A stretch of 64,000 bases of DNA from positions 579,004 to 643,003 of the forward strand of contig NZ_OZ060418.1 of the NCBI RefSeq assembly GCF_964059175.1, written 5' to 3'. This document shows positions 40,682 to 51,046 of the stretch, piece after piece (the first letter of the stretch is position 1; each line of letters starts with the position of its first letter). This DNA is from Buchnera aphidicola (Brachycaudus tragopogonis). Lineage in GTDB: Bacteria > Pseudomonadota > Gammaproteobacteria > Enterobacterales > Enterobacteriaceae. Position numbers and translations under genes: made by a program. The notes under the pieces are model-generated. The model searched no databases, was not told where the DNA came from, and worked only from the letters and a program-made list of their open reading frames with translations.

Positions 40682-40736
40682 ATAGATAAAAAAAATTATA
40701 TATTTACTTATTTATTTTATATAAAAAATATAACAT

Positions 40737-42160
40737 TTATTTTTTCAAAAAATGCGAATATTTCATGACTGGTGCATCTTTTAGAGGGATAACAACAGTT
40801 GCACGTATTCCAAAAGATTTATATTTTGCAATATTATTATTATTTTTTATATCTAAATCAGATAAATTAGTGGCAACTAATTTAATCGAACCATCATCTA
40901 GTTGATCTATTTTATAAATATTTCTAGAGTTTTTGATTTGATATTCATTAATTTCTGGATTTTCAGAAACTAATTGAAGATAAGATTGATATAAAAATTT
41001 TTGATTCGCATATGTAGAAATTAATTTTTGAAAATTAGATTCTGGTATGATTTTTTGAAAATCTTGAATCATTTGTGTTCTATTATTTAAATTAATAAAA
41101 TTGTCATTTATAATAAAAAGAAATGGATGAGAATCATTCATAAACTGATTATCTAATTCATTAGATAATTTTAAATTTTCATAATGTTTTTGAAAATTTT
41201 TAATTGTAAATGAAATATTTTCTAAAGAATTCAATTGATCTGAAACTTGCCATAAATCATGATTAACAAAGTTATTATAATAAGATTCTTGAACACTTTT
41301 ATTCATTCTTTCTTTAAAAGTTTTATCTATCTTTAAAATATTTTTTCTTCCTTCTAAATCAAAATTCTCATCGAATCTTGTCGTAGAATAGAAATTATTT
41401 TTATTATCGTGAGTTTTAGCTGGAGCATTGAGAAGATCAGGAAATGAACTTTGATATTCAGGATGTGTTGGATTATTATTTAATTGATTAATAATTTTTA
41501 TTTTGCCTTGAGAACGAATTTTATCAATGATGGCTTTTATAAAAATTTTTGATGATTCGATAGTTTTTTTAAGGTCTTCAATATTTTTTTTTAAAGATTC
41601 AATTGACTCTTGATTAGAGTCTGATTTTACATCTTGAAAAAATAGTTTTTTAATAGTTTTTCCATTAAATAAATCTATAGTTTCTGTTTTTACAGTTTCA
41701 TAAGTTGTGACAACAGTGTTTTTTATTGTCTCAAGAATATCTTCAGTAATCTTTAAAATATCAAAATCAAAGAATTTTTTATTAAAAAAATATGGAGAGA
41801 AATTATTTAGAATTTTTTTTTCATCAACATATCTTGAACGATATAACTTTTTTTATTATCATTAATTATTTTTTGTGAATCTTTTTCTAAAAAAAAATTA
41901 TCTTTTATATTATATTTCTTAAGTATGTTGTCTTGAGCATTTTGTTCTAAAATTTTTAATAAAATTAAAGAATCTTCATAATATGTTTTTTCTAAATTTG
42001 TTGAATGTTTTTTATCTTGGAATACTTCAAAATTTTTATTTTTTTTAATTTCTTGCTGTTTGTTGAATATTTTTTCAAGAATTTTAGGATCAAAATCTAT
42101 TTTATTTCTAGATTTTTTATTTGTCGGATCTATTGAAGTAATTAAGAAATTAGATGACAT
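40737..42160 (-). pseudogene. Unrecognised hydrophilic protein, one frameshift in poly(A)
   Basis: I do not recognise this gene. Frame one starts at 42160 (MSSNFLITSIDPTNKKSR) and ends after 117 codons with MLMKKKF, at nine A (complement of 41813-41821). With one more A it joins a second frame (ILNNFSPYFFNKKFFDFD...) that is open for about 357 codons to 40737, ending VIPLKDAPVMKYSHFLKK. The repaired protein has 474 residues. It is very rich in Lys, Asn, Ile and Asp, has no signal peptide or clear membrane helix, and likely coiled coil near repaired residues 160-215 (SLKKNIEDLKKTIESSKIF). The second frame has no ATG before MNKSVQESYY at 41306. No domain or motif is known to me. A strong terminator closes its 3' end, which suggests real transcription. 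Confidence 0.7.
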
Positions 42161-42384
42161 AATTTTTGTCCTTTTTTAATTTACTATTTTTAATTGAATA
42201 AATTTTTATATAAATGTAAATTGAATCTATATAAAAAAATTAATAATGTGAATTTTTTATATGAAACTTCAAAAAATTATTTTTAATACATTATTTACAT
42301 TAAATATATAAAAAATTACCAAATTATATTTTAATTAAATTTCTTCAAAAGTCAATTATTAATTTAAAAAAAAAAGAAAAAAAT

Positions 42385-43125
42385 ATGAAAGTATACTTGT
42401 CATTTAAATACTATAATCAAAGAATATGTAATTTAATTAATGTACTTGATTTAAAACATGATGAACATTGTTCAATAGGTTTAATAATTAATTCTAATTC
42501 TTTGGAATTATATGATCGAAACAATATTGAACAAAAATCTATAAAAGTTGATTTCACTTCAAAAAAAAATAATTATAGATGTAATTTTTTTAGAAAAAAA
42601 AATGAAATTTTATATAAAGCTGTAGGAATAAAAAAATCTTATTTTCCTATTGTTTTAGATGCAACTGCAGGATTAGGAAACGATGCTTTTATACTTGCTT
42701 TTCTTGGATGTCAAGTAATTATGATAGAACGTCATCCAATAATTGCTGCTTTATTACAAGACGGTTTACAAAGAGGTTATCAAGATAAAAAAATAGGGAA
42801 CTGGTTAAAAAAAAGATTACATTTAATTTTAAATGATAGTTTTAATATATTGAACACACCTTTTATACAACCAGATGTCATTTATTTAGACCCTATGTAT
42901 CCTTTAAATAAAAAAAAATCTTTGCCAAAAAAAAATATGCAAATTTTTAGAAATTTAATAGGACAAGACGAAGATGCTGAAGAATTATTAAATCTTGCTC
43001 AAAAAAAAGCGAAAAAAAGAGTAGTTGTAAAACGTCCTTGTTATGCAAAATCTTTATCTCAAGACAAACTAAGTTTTATTGTATTAGGGAAAAAGCATCG
43101 TTTCGATATCTATAATACTTTTTAA
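42385..43125 (+). CDS. rsmJ: 16S rRNA m2G1516 methyltransferase RsmJ
   Basis: RsmJ (YhiQ) methylates G1516 in 16S rRNA using S-adenosylmethionine. The 246 residues compare with 250 in E. coli. The SAM motif VLDATAGLGNDAFILA is near residue 92, MIERHPIIAALLQDGLQR next, and the catalytic VIYLDPMYP near 171. The N-terminal part is diverged. The start ATG lies in an A-rich context (AAAGAAAAAAAT). It converges with pitA; E. coli yhiQ is also close to pitA. Confidence 0.95.
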   Translation: MKVYLSFKYYNQRICNLINVLDLKHDEHCSIGLIINSNSLELYDRNNIEQKSIKVDFTSKKNNYRCNFFRKKNEILYKAVGIKKSYFPIVLDATAGLGNDAFILAFLGCQVIMIERHPIIAALLQDGLQRGYQDKKIGNWLKKRLHLILNDSFNILNTPFIQPDVIYLDPMYPLNKKKSLPKKNMQIFRNLIGQDEDAEELLNLAQKKAKKRVVVKRPCYAKSLSQDKLSFIVLGKKHRFDIYNTF

Positions 43126-43136
43126 ATAAAAAAAAC

Positions 43137-43165
43137 AGGAGTACATATTTTTTACACGTACCCCT
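43137..43165. terminator. Hairpin between rsmJ and pitA
   Basis: AGGAGTAC (43137-43144) pairs with GTACCCCT (43158-43165) with one A-C mismatch and a 13-base T-rich loop. It lies between convergent genes, 11 bases after the rsmJ stop and about 41 bases from the pitA stop. It probably ends transcription from at least one side. Confidence 0.45.
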
Positions 43166-43206
43166 ATTGAAAAAAATATTATTAATAATTTTACTAAAAT
43201 TAATAC

Positions 43207-44679
43207 TTATATTAAAAATAATGCAATCCAATATAAAAAACTAGATAAAAAAATTGACACTGGTAAAGTTAATATCCATGCTAAAGCAATATTTTTAATA
43301 GTCTTAATTTGAATTCCATCACCATCTATTAGCATTGTACCTGCTACAGAAGATGAAAGAATATGAGTAGTGGAAACTGGTATACCTGTATAACTTGCTA
43401 TTCCAATAGATAAAGAAGCTGTTATTTGAGCAGACATAGCTTGAGCATATGTCATTCTTTTTTTACCTATTTTTTCACCAATAGTAATAACAATTCTCTT
43501 CCATCCTATCATTGTCCCTATTGATAAAGATAAAGCAACAATTAATATAATCCACATTGGTGCATACTCAATAGTTTGTAGTATATCTTTTTTACTTTTA
43601 ATCAAAAAATATTTATCTTCAGAATTAATTTCAGAAGTATTGATAGTTTGCTCAATTATCTCAGAAATACATAACAAAAAGTGACGTAATTCAAATCTTT
43701 TCTTAATATTTAATGTATTGTAATCTGAAGTATTTTCTAGTAACAATTTAGATTGTTGAATGTTTTTTATAATATTAGAATAGGAATAATGAATATTTAA
43801 ATCATTAACAATATTTTTATTGTCTATTTTTTTCAAAGTATTTTTATCATATTTTAAATAGTATTTTTCTAAATTATTAATTGTGTTTTTTGTACAAATA
43901 ATTTCATATTTATTAGCATTTAAATTAACTAAAAAAGAAGACGGTATAATTCCTATTAAGACTAACATTATTAATCCAATCCCTTTTTGACCATCGTTTG
44001 CACCATGGGCATAACTCACTCCAATAGACGATAAAATTAATGCTGTTCGTATTAATAATGGCGGATTTTTTTTTCCATCTATTTTTTCACGTTCTAATGG
44101 TGTCATATGAATACGAAAAAACATTTTATTATTTTTCAAATAAAATCGTAATAAAAAAATTAAAGTTCCAGCTACTATTAATCCAACAATAGGAGAAAAA
44201 ATAAGAGATAAAAACACGTTTGTCATTTTTGGAACATTTAATGCATTTACTAAAGATGCACCAGTAACCATTGCGTTAGTTAGACCTATTCCAATAATTG
44301 CTCCGATAAGGGAATGTGAACTAGATGCAGGCAAACAGAAATACCAAGTAAATAAATTCCATAGTATTGCTGCTAATAGCATGGAAAAAACCATAGCTAG
44401 AGCGTTTTTTGAAGTTGTATTTAATAATAAATCATTTGGTAATAAATGCACAATAGCATAAGCAACAGTTAAACCTCCAAGTAAAACACCTAAAAAATTA
44501 AATACACCAGACATTATAACTGCAATATTTGCAGACATTGCTCGCGTATAAATTAAAGTAGATACTGCATTGGCTGTATCATGAAAACCATTAATAGCTT
44601 CATAAAATAAAACAAAAAATAAAGCTAAAAAAATAAATAAACTATGATTCAAATCAGAATAAGAAAATAAATATAGCAT
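43207..44679 (-). CDS. pitA: Low-affinity inorganic phosphate transporter PitA
   Basis: PitA imports metal phosphate with protons through the inner membrane. The 490 residues compare with 499 in E. coli. The signature repeats are [18 protein letters not shown] near residue 31 and [18 protein letters not shown] near 220, with [18 protein letters not shown] near 432. About ten hydrophobic segments are seen, and the central hydrophilic loop (about 255-370) is Asn and Lys rich. The start may be the first ATG. In an intracellular symbiont it is probably the main phosphate importer (inference). Confidence 0.96.
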   Translation of the reverse strand: MLYLFSYSDLNHSLFIFLALFFVLFYEAINGFHDTANAVSTLIYTRAMSANIAVIMSGVFNFLGVLLGGLTVAYAIVHLLPNDLLLNTTSKNALAMVFSMLLAAILWNLFTWYFCLPASSSHSLIGAIIGIGLTNAMVTGASLVNALNVPKMTNVFLSLIFSPIVGLIVAGTLIFLLRFYLKNNKMFFRIHMTPLEREKIDGKKNPPLLIRTALILSSIGVSYAHGANDGQKGIGLIMLVLIGIIPSSFLVNLNANKYEIICTKNTINNLEKYYLKYDKNTLKKIDNKNIVNDLNIHYSYSNIIKNIQQSKLLLENTSDYNTLNIKKRFELRHFLLCISEIIEQTINTSEINSEDKYFLIKSKKDILQTIEYAPMWIILIVALSLSIGTMIGWKRIVITIGEKIGKKRMTYAQAMSAQITASLSIGIASYTGIPVSTTHILSSSVAGTMLIDGDGIQIKTIKNIALAWILTLPVSIFLSSFLYWIALFLI

Positions 44680-44818
44680 AATCTTTAAGCCATTTTGATG
44701 AATTGAATTAAGCTTATTATCTGTGAGAAACTATGTTTGAGGAAAGTAAAATATGAATATTATTTATATCAAATTATTTATAATAATATTTTTATGTAAA
44801 AACATAAAAAATTTATTA

Positions 44819-46039
44819 TCAAATGTTATTTTTTTTTAATTTATAAGATAGAAAAATACCTAAAAATAACATGATTAAAATAAAAATTGAAATTCCAGAC
44901 CATTTAAAATGGTACCAAAAAAATCCACCAAATGTGCCAAATACACTAGAACCTAAATAATAAAAAAATAAATATAAAGATGTAGCTTGAACTTTAGCAA
45001 TTTTTGTATAAGAACCAACCCAACTACTGGCAATAGAATGCGATGCAAAAAAACCACCAGAAAATATGATTAAACCTAAAATTATTATTAATAATTGATC
45101 AAATTGTGTAATAAAGATACCTGTTACCATCAAAAGTAATGATATAAAAAGAATATCATTACGATGATATTTATTAATTAATATACCAGCTTTAGGAGAA
45201 CTATATACTCCTGTCAAATAGATAATAGATAACAATCCTATACTAGATTGGCATAAAAAAAATGGTTTTAATATTAATCGATAACCAATATAATTAAAAA
45301 TAGTAACAAAGCTTCCCATTAATATAAAACCTATTACAAAAAGTACAAATAATGCTGGATTCTTTAATTGTAGATAAAAACGATTTAAAAATTGAGAAAA
45401 ATTAATAGAAACAGAATAAAAATTTTTAGATTGAGGTAAGAAATATAAAAAAAAACAAGAGGATATTAAAGAAATTATTCCAATTATCATTAACGCAATA
45501 TTCCATGAAAATTTTTCAGATAAAATACTACTCATTAATCTTCCAGAACATCCACCTATAGTATTTCCACTAATATATAGCCCCATACAAAAAGATAAAG
45601 AATTAGGATGTATTTCTTCGCTAATATATGTCATAGCAACAGCAACAACACCGCTTAATGCCAAACCAGTTAACGCTCGTAATAAAACAATAGCAGTCCA
45701 GCTGGTCATCGTTGAACATATTATTGTTAATATTGCAGCTATAAATAAAGAGACGGACATGATAGACTTTCTGCCAATAACATCAGATAACGGTCCAGTA
45801 AAAATCATTCCTACAGCCATCATGCCAGTTGCAGCAGAAAGAGAAAAACTACTTTCTGCGGGAGTTAAATAAAATTGTTTAGAAAATATCGGTAAAATTG
45901 ATTGTACACAATACAAGATAGAAAAAGTAGAAAAACCACCTGAAAAAAGAGCTATAAAAACTTGATTAAATTTTTTTGTATTTTTTTTTATGTATTCTTT
46001 TTTTTCTAATTTCTTTTTTGTTTTTTTTAAAAATGTCAA
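44819..46039 (-). CDS. ynfM: MFS transporter YnfM (TTG start)
   Basis: This major facilitator protein aligns with E. coli YnfM along its length: LYCVQSILPIFSKQFYLTPA, FTGPLSDVIGRKS, SEEIHPNSLSFCMGLYISGN and FFASHSIASSWVG. Twelve hydrophobic segments are seen. I set the start at the TTG at 46037-46039, because AGGAG lies exactly 7 bases upstream and homology begins soon after; this gives 406 residues. The longest frame starts at ATG 46096 inside dapF with no ribosome site. YnfM substrates are poorly known (arabinose export has been suggested), so its cargo here is open. It is probably co-transcribed with dapF. Confidence 0.9.
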   Translation of the reverse strand: MTFLKKTKKKLEKKEYIKKNTKKFNQVFIALFSGGFSTFSILYCVQSILPIFSKQFYLTPAESSFSLSAATGMMAVGMIFTGPLSDVIGRKSIMSVSLFIAAILTIICSTMTSWTAIVLLRALTGLALSGVVAVAMTYISEEIHPNSLSFCMGLYISGNTIGGCSGRLMSSILSEKFSWNIALMIIGIISLISSCFFLYFLPQSKNFYSVSINFSQFLNRFYLQLKNPALFVLFVIGFILMGSFVTIFNYIGYRLILKPFFLCQSSIGLLSIIYLTGVYSSPKAGILINKYHRNDILFISLLLMVTGIFITQFDQLLIIILGLIIFSGGFFASHSIASSWVGSYTKIAKVQATSLYLFFYYLGSSVFGTFGGFFWYHFKWSGISIFILIMLFLGIFLSYKLKKNNI

Positions 46040-46067
46040 AATATAACTCCTTTTTGAATAAAAAATT

Positions 46068-46922
46068 TTAGATATATATATATCCATCATAAACATGTTG
46101 TGCAGGTCCTATCATATAAAGAGGATTTCCAAAACCTTTCCATTCTATAAATAATTTTCCACCTGGTAAATCTACTTCAACATTGTTGAAAAGTAAATTT
46201 TTTACAATGCCAACTGCAACTGCAGCGCAGGCACCAGTTCCACATGACTGTGTTTCACCTACATCACGTTCATAAACCCTTAATTTAATATGATTTTTAT
46301 TAACGATTTCCATAAAACCTATATTTACGCCCTGTAAAAAAATTGAGTTGTTTTCTATAGCTTGACTAATAAGGTTTACAGGAGCTGTTTTAATGTTTTG
46401 TACTTGAATAACACAATGCGGATTTCCAGTAGATACTATACTGCATTTTAAACTATCATTTAAAATATTCACTGAAAAATTTTTACATAAAATATTTTTT
46501 GACAACTCTATATTATCTAGTTTAAAATCTGGTTCTTCCATATTAACTTTAATCATGTTTTTTTCTATAAAATGAATAAATAAATGTCGTTTTTTAGTAC
46601 TAACGGAAATAGTTTTTTTATTAGTTAATTTTTTTAATAAAAGAAAAAGGCCAAAACATCGAGCACCATTTCCACATTGTTCAACTTCATTTCCATTAGA
46701 ATTAAAAATTCGATAATTAAAGTCAAACAAAGAATCATATGACTTATCTACAAGTAATAACTGATCAAAACCAATGCCAGTATATCGATTAGATAATTCT
46801 TTTATCATTTCAGATGATGGATTAAATGTCTGATTAAGACAATCTACAATCATAAAATCATTACTTAAACCATGCATTTTAGAAAAATAAATTTTTTTTT
46901 TGTAATTACCATATGAAAACAT
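46068..46922 (-). CDS. dapF: Diaminopimelate epimerase
   Basis: DapF converts LL- to meso-diaminopimelate, used for lysine and for peptidoglycan. The catalytic cysteines are in CGNGARC (Cys83) and [13 protein letters not shown] (Cys227). The protein has 284 residues against 274 in E. coli, because of a nine-residue extension before [18 protein letters not shown] 5 bases before the ATG supports this start. NPHCVIQV and [12 protein letters not shown] are also conserved. ynfM follows on the same strand. Confidence 0.97.
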   Translation of the reverse strand: MFSYGNYKKKIYFSKMHGLSNDFMIVDCLNQTFNPSSEMIKELSNRYTGIGFDQLLLVDKSYDSLFDFNYRIFNSNGNEVEQCGNGARCFGLFLLLKKLTNKKTISVSTKKRHLFIHFIEKNMIKVNMEEPDFKLDNIELSKNILCKNFSVNILNDSLKCSIVSTGNPHCVIQVQNIKTAPVNLISQAIENNSIFLQGVNIGFMEIVNKNHIKLRVYERDVGETQSCGTGACAAVAVGIVKNLLFNNVEVDLPGGKLFIEWKGFGNPLYMIGPAQHVYDGYIYI

Positions 46923-47028
46923 ATTATCACCTATAAATAATTTAATATTTTTTGTAAAAATAAAATGATTTTTTAATGATACAAAAAGTTTTTTTATATT
47001 TTAAACTTATTTCAAAAAAATTAAAAAA

Positions 47029-47391
47029 ATGGTTATCCTTATGAAACGAAAAATAATTCTAAAAAAAAATGTCAACAATTTTTATATATTAATAGACGAG
47101 TTATTTTTAAAAATTGAAGATAATTTAAATTTCTATTCTAATAATATTGATATTGATTACGAAATCCAAGATTATGTTATGACTATTACTTTTGCAAATA
47201 AAAGTGTTATTATTATTAATAAACAGGAATCATTGCAACAAATATGGTTAGCTACAACAGTAAATGGATATCATTTTAATTATAAAGAAAATAAATGGAT
47301 TTGTAATCGTAGTAATAAAGATTTTTGGGAAATATTAGAATATTCGTGTTCTATTCAATCAAATAAAAATATTATTTTTTATAAAAAATAA
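47029..47391 (+). CDS. cyaY: Frataxin-like protein CyaY
   Basis: CyaY binds iron and modulates iron-sulfur assembly by IscS. The 120 residues compare with 106 in E. coli. The acidic helix carries [13 protein letters not shown], and the beta sheet has [39 protein letters not shown] and [15 protein letters not shown] second ATG four codons in is possible; the first ten or so residues have no E. coli counterpart. It is followed by hemC. Regulated partners IscS and IscU are at 57-59 kb. Confidence 0.95.
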   Translation: MVILMKRKIILKKNVNNFYILIDELFLKIEDNLNFYSNNIDIDYEIQDYVMTITFANKSVIIINKQESLQQIWLATTVNGYHFNYKENKWICNRSNKDFWEILEYSCSIQSNKNIIFYKK

Positions 47392-47506
47392 TTTTAATAA
47401 AATACAAAAAAATTTTATATAAAAATAAAAAAATATGATAAGGTTTTGTATCTTTTTTAAAATTAAAATATATAAAAAATATATCTATATTAAAATAAAT
47501 AGTAAT

Positions 47507-48451
47507 ATGCAAAATAAAACATTAAGAATTGCTACTAGAAAAAGTCCTTTAGCATTGCAACAAACAGAATATGTTCAAAAAAAAATACTGTCTTTATATC
47601 CAGATTTAAATATAAAATTAGTACCTATCGTTACTCATGGAGATAATATTTTAAAAAAATCTCTTTCAAAAATTGGAGGAAAGGGATTATTTATAAAAGA
47701 ATTAGAACTTGCACTTCTTGAAAATAAAGCAGATATTGCCATTCATTCTATGAAAGATCTTCCAGTTAATATTACAAAAGAACTATGTTTAGTTAGTATA
47801 TGTAAAAGAGGAAATGCTTTAGATACACTAGTATCTAATCATTATCAATCTATTAATCAATTACCTCCAGGTGCAATAGTTGGAACATCTAGTTTAAGAA
47901 GACAATGTCAATTAATTACTTATAGACCAGATTTAATTATTTCCCCTGTAAGGGGCAATGTAGAAACAAGAATAGCTAAGTTAGATGAAGGCAAGTATGA
48001 TGCGATCATTCTTGCTACTGAAGGGTTAAATAGATTAAGCTTAAAACATCGTATAACTCAAATTATACCAGCTGAACTGTCTCTTCCTTCTTGTGGTCAA
48101 GGTGCAATTGGAATTCAATCTAGATTACATGATAAAAAAGTATTATTTTTTTTATCTCGTCTTAATCATATAAATACTTTTATTGAAATTAATGCAGAAC
48201 GTGCTTTTTGTAGAAAGTTAGAATCGGGATGTCAAATTCCTATTGGAAGCTATGCTATTCTAAAAAAAAACAAAATTTGGTTAAGAGGACTGATAGGCTC
48301 ACCTAATGGAAAAATAATATTAAAAGGGGAAAGGATAGGTTATTATAATACAGGAGAAAAAATGGGATATTCACTTGCTGATGAATTACTTAGCAATGGT
48401 GCGCAAAAAATTTTAAATGACCTTCATATAAAACAATCTTATTGTATATGA
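47507..48451 (+). CDS. hemC: Porphobilinogen deaminase (hydroxymethylbilane synthase)
   Basis: HemC links four porphobilinogens into hydroxymethylbilane in heme synthesis. I place the start at the ATG at 47507 ([19 protein letters not shown]), giving 314 residues against 313 in E. coli; an earlier ATG at 47435 adds a lysine/isoleucine-rich leader without homology. Catalytic Asp84 is in HSMKDLP and the cofactor-binding Cys242 in ESGCQIPIG, at the E. coli positions. The stop overlaps the hemD ATG (ATGA), so translation is coupled. Confidence 0.97.
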   Translation: MQNKTLRIATRKSPLALQQTEYVQKKILSLYPDLNIKLVPIVTHGDNILKKSLSKIGGKGLFIKELELALLENKADIAIHSMKDLPVNITKELCLVSICKRGNALDTLVSNHYQSINQLPPGAIVGTSSLRRQCQLITYRPDLIISPVRGNVETRIAKLDEGKYDAIILATEGLNRLSLKHRITQIIPAELSLPSCGQGAIGIQSRLHDKKVLFFLSRLNHINTFIEINAERAFCRKLESGCQIPIGSYAILKKNKIWLRGLIGSPNGKIILKGERIGYYNTGEKMGYSLADELLSNGAQKILNDLHIKQSYCI

Positions 48452-49238
48452 AAATACTAGTCATGCGTCCTTCACCTACAGGAGAAGAATTAGTAAAAAA
48501 TCTTAATGAAATAGGAATATCTTCTTTTCATTTTTCTTTATTTGATTTTTTTCCTAGTACGAGCTTAATAAGCTTATCACAAAAAATTAATACACTATAT
48601 CAATCTAATGTAATCCTTGTTTTTTCAAAAAAATCTATTTTTTATACAAATTTATATTTAAAAAAATATAATTTGCAATGGCCATTACATGCAAAATATT
48701 ATGCTATTGGAGAAAGTACTGCTGCTTTTCTTTACAAATATGTTAAAAAAAAATTATTTTTCCTAAAAAGGAAAACAGTGAAAATTTGTTAAAAATTTTA
48801 TATAGGGATATTTTAAAAAATGATCAAATAGTTTTATTAAAAGGAGAAAATGGACGAGAATTTATAGAAAATAATTTAAAAAAAGAGGGATTTAAAATTT
48901 GTGTTATAGAATGTTATAAAAGAGTTTTAAAAAATTTAGATGGTATGACAGAAGGAAAAAAATGGCGTTTATATAAAATAGATACTTTAGTAGCAACAAG
49001 TGGTGAAATTTTATATCAATTAAAAAATATTATTTCTGATATAGATCAGAAAAAGTGGTTATTTCAATGTCAAGTTTTTGTAGTAAGTAAAAGATTGTCA
49101 AATATAGCAAAAGATTTAGGATGGAAAAATATTATAATATCTAAACGTGCTGATAATAAATCTTTATTAAAAACAATTAAATTTGAATATTTAAAAAAAA
49201 ATATTTTTTTTTCTTTTGGTCGGCGAAAGAGGATTTGA
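48448..49238 (+). pseudogene. hemD: Uroporphyrinogen-III synthase HemD, one frameshift in poly(A)
   Basis: HemD closes hydroxymethylbilane into uroporphyrinogen III. The ATG at 48448 overlaps the hemC stop. Frame one ([19 protein letters not shown] ... KYYAIGESTAAFLYKYVKKK) meets nine A at 48745-48753 and soon stops. With one extra A the reading goes on as IIFPKKENSENLLKILYRD, then LLKGENGREFI, VATSGEIL and WLFQCQVFVVSKRLSNIAKD, in line with E. coli HemD. The repaired length is 263 residues (E. coli 246). The last 22 bases run into tRNA-Pro on the other strand. As heme synthesis has no bypass for this step, either the product is rescued by slippage or the pathway is failing. Confidence 0.86.
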
Positions 49239-49293
49239 ACCTCTGACCTACTGGTCCCAAACCAGTTGCGCTACCAAGCTGCGCTATTCGCCG
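49217..49293 (-). tRNA. tRNA-Pro (TGG)
   Basis: Read leftward it starts CGGCGAATAGCGCAGCTTGG and has anticodon TGG in GTTTGGGAC. The acceptor stem closes with TTTCGCCG-A-CCA, so CCA is encoded. It matches E. coli proM. It is the last gene of an Arg-His-Pro operon that corresponds to E. coli argX-hisR-leuT-proM without leuT. Its 3' end overlaps the hemD end on the other strand. Confidence 0.97.
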
Positions 49294-49309
49294 AATTTTT
49301 AATTTTTTT

Positions 49310-49386
49310 TGGGGTGGCTAATGGGATTTGAACCCATGACCGCTGGAATCACAATCCAGAGCTCTACCAACTGAGCTATAGCCACC
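49310..49386 (-). tRNA. tRNA-His (GTG)
   Basis: Read leftward it starts GGTGGCTATAGCTC, where the first G is the extra G-1 paired with C73. The anticodon is GTG in GATTGTGATT. The 3' end TAGCCAC-C-CCA encodes CCA. It is almost identical to E. coli hisR. Confidence 0.97.
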
Positions 49387-49411
49387 AGTTAAAAATGTTT
49401 TATAAAAAAAA

Positions 49412-49485
49412 TGCGCTCGACAGGATTTGAACCTGACACCTCTACCTTCGGAAGGTAGTGCTCTATCCAAATGAGCTACGAGCGC
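49412..49485 (-). tRNA. tRNA-Arg (CCG)
   Basis: Read leftward it starts GCGCTCGTAGCTC and has anticodon CCG in CTTCCGAAG. It matches E. coli argX. The acceptor stem ends CGAGCGC with discriminator A, and CCA is not encoded, unlike the two tRNAs that follow. It is first in the operon. Confidence 0.97.
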
Positions 49486-49508
49486 TCATCTATATAAAAT
49501 AAAATTAG

Positions 49509-49537
49509 ATTTTAAAGTGAATAATCTTTATTGTCCA
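49509..49537 (-). promoter_or_regulatory. Candidate promoter of the Arg-His-Pro tRNA operon
   Basis: On the reverse strand TGGACA (49537-49532), a 17-base spacer and TAAAAT (49514-49509) lie about 23 bases before tRNA-Arg. Each hexamer has one mismatch to consensus, and the spacing is ideal. Confidence 0.45.
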
Positions 49538-49646
49538 GCTTTTTTTACAAAAAAAAATTAGATAAAAAATAAGGGAATGCATATAACAATATTTTATGTA
49601 TATAAAATAAGTTTTATTTATATATAAATTTATAGCTCTTTAATAT

Positions 49647-50906
49647 TTATGAACGTTTCATCATATCAAAAAACTCATCATTAGTTTTGGTCATAGACAA
49701 TTTGTTTAATAAAAATTCCATTGCATCTATTTCACTCATAGGATGAATAATTTTTCTTAAAATCCACATTTTTTGAAGCTCTTCTGGCAAAGTCAATAAC
49801 TCTTCTTTTCTAGTTCCGGAACGATTATAATCAATTGCTGGAAATACACGTTTTTCTGCTATTTTTCTAGATAATGGAAGTTCCATGTTACCTGTTCCTT
49901 TAAATTCTTCATAAATAACTTCATCCATTTTTGAACCGGTATCAACTAATGCAGTAGCAATAATAGTTAAACTACCTCCTTCTTCTACATTTCGTGCAGC
50001 ACCAAAAAATCGTTTAGGTCTATGTAAAGCATTAGCATCAACACCTCCAGTTAAAACTTTTCCAGATGCTGGTACTACTGTGTTATAAGCTCGAGCTAAA
50101 CGGGTAATTGAATCAAGCAAAATAATAACATCTTTTTTATGTTCTACAAGTCTTTTTGCTTTTTCAATAACCATTTCAGCTACTTGAACATGTCTTGATG
50201 CAGGTTCATCAAAAGTAGAAGCAACAACCTCGCCTTTAACTAATCTTTGCATTTCCGTGACTTCTTCTGGTCGTTCATCAATTAACAAAACCATTAACAC
50301 ACAGTCTGGATGATTATAAGCAATACTTTGTGCAATATTTTGAAGTAATATTGTTTTTCCAGCTTTTGGAGGAGCTACAATTAAACCACGTTGACCTCGT
50401 CCAATAGGAGATGCTAAATCTAATACTCTTGCTGTTAGATCCTCAGTGGATCCGTTTCCACGTTCCATTCTTAATCTCGAATTGGCATGTAATGGTGTTA
50501 AATTTTCAAATAATATTTTACTTCTTGCATTTTCAGGTTTATCGTAGTTTACCTCATTTACTTTTAGTAAAGCGAAATATCTTTCACCTTCTTTTGGCGG
50601 TCTTATTTTTCCAGAAATAGTATCACCAGTACGTAAATTGAACCTACGTATTTGACTCGGTGAAACATAAATGTCATCAGGACCAGCTAAATAAGAACTA
50701 TCAGCAGAACGTAGAAAACCAAATCCATCTTGTAGTATTTCTAAAACTCCGTCTCCAAATATATCTTCTCCGCTTTTTGCATGTTGTTTTAGGATGGCAA
50801 AAATAATATCTTGTTTACGCATACGCGCTAAATTTTCCAACCCCATTTTTTCACCAAGAGTAATTAATTCAGAAACTGGCATATTTTTAAGTGCGGTAAG
50901 ATTCAT
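49647..50906 (-). CDS. rho: Transcription termination factor Rho
   Basis: Rho is a hexameric RNA helicase that stops transcription. The 419 residues equal E. coli Rho. The RNA-binding cold-shock domain has [19 protein letters not shown]. The motor has Walker [10 protein letters not shown] near residue 176 and [26 protein letters not shown] and [16 protein letters not shown]. It is one of the best conserved proteins in the window. As in E. coli it is near trxA and rep. Confidence 0.98.
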   Translation of the reverse strand: MNLTALKNMPVSELITLGEKMGLENLARMRKQDIIFAILKQHAKSGEDIFGDGVLEILQDGFGFLRSADSSYLAGPDDIYVSPSQIRRFNLRTGDTISGKIRPPKEGERYFALLKVNEVNYDKPENARSKILFENLTPLHANSRLRMERGNGSTEDLTARVLDLASPIGRGQRGLIVAPPKAGKTILLQNIAQSIAYNHPDCVLMVLLIDERPEEVTEMQRLVKGEVVASTFDEPASRHVQVAEMVIEKAKRLVEHKKDVIILLDSITRLARAYNTVVPASGKVLTGGVDANALHRPKRFFGAARNVEEGGSLTIIATALVDTGSKMDEVIYEEFKGTGNMELPLSRKIAEKRVFPAIDYNRSGTRKEELLTLPEELQKMWILRKIIHPMSEIDAMEFLLNKLSMTKTNDEFFDMMKRS

Positions 50907-51046
50907 AATGGTGGGTTCTTAGTAAAATCGGGGTAAATCTCGAAATAAAAATTATGACATAATATTAAAATTTACTGATATTTATTAATAAATTTTAAAT
51001 GAAATTGAATTTTTAACATTTTTTTGATTAACTATTTTAAATAATA

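Noticed and set aside
48786-49238. A separate small gene after hemD
   Set aside because: The sequence is the C-terminal half of HemD in a shifted frame, not an independent gene.
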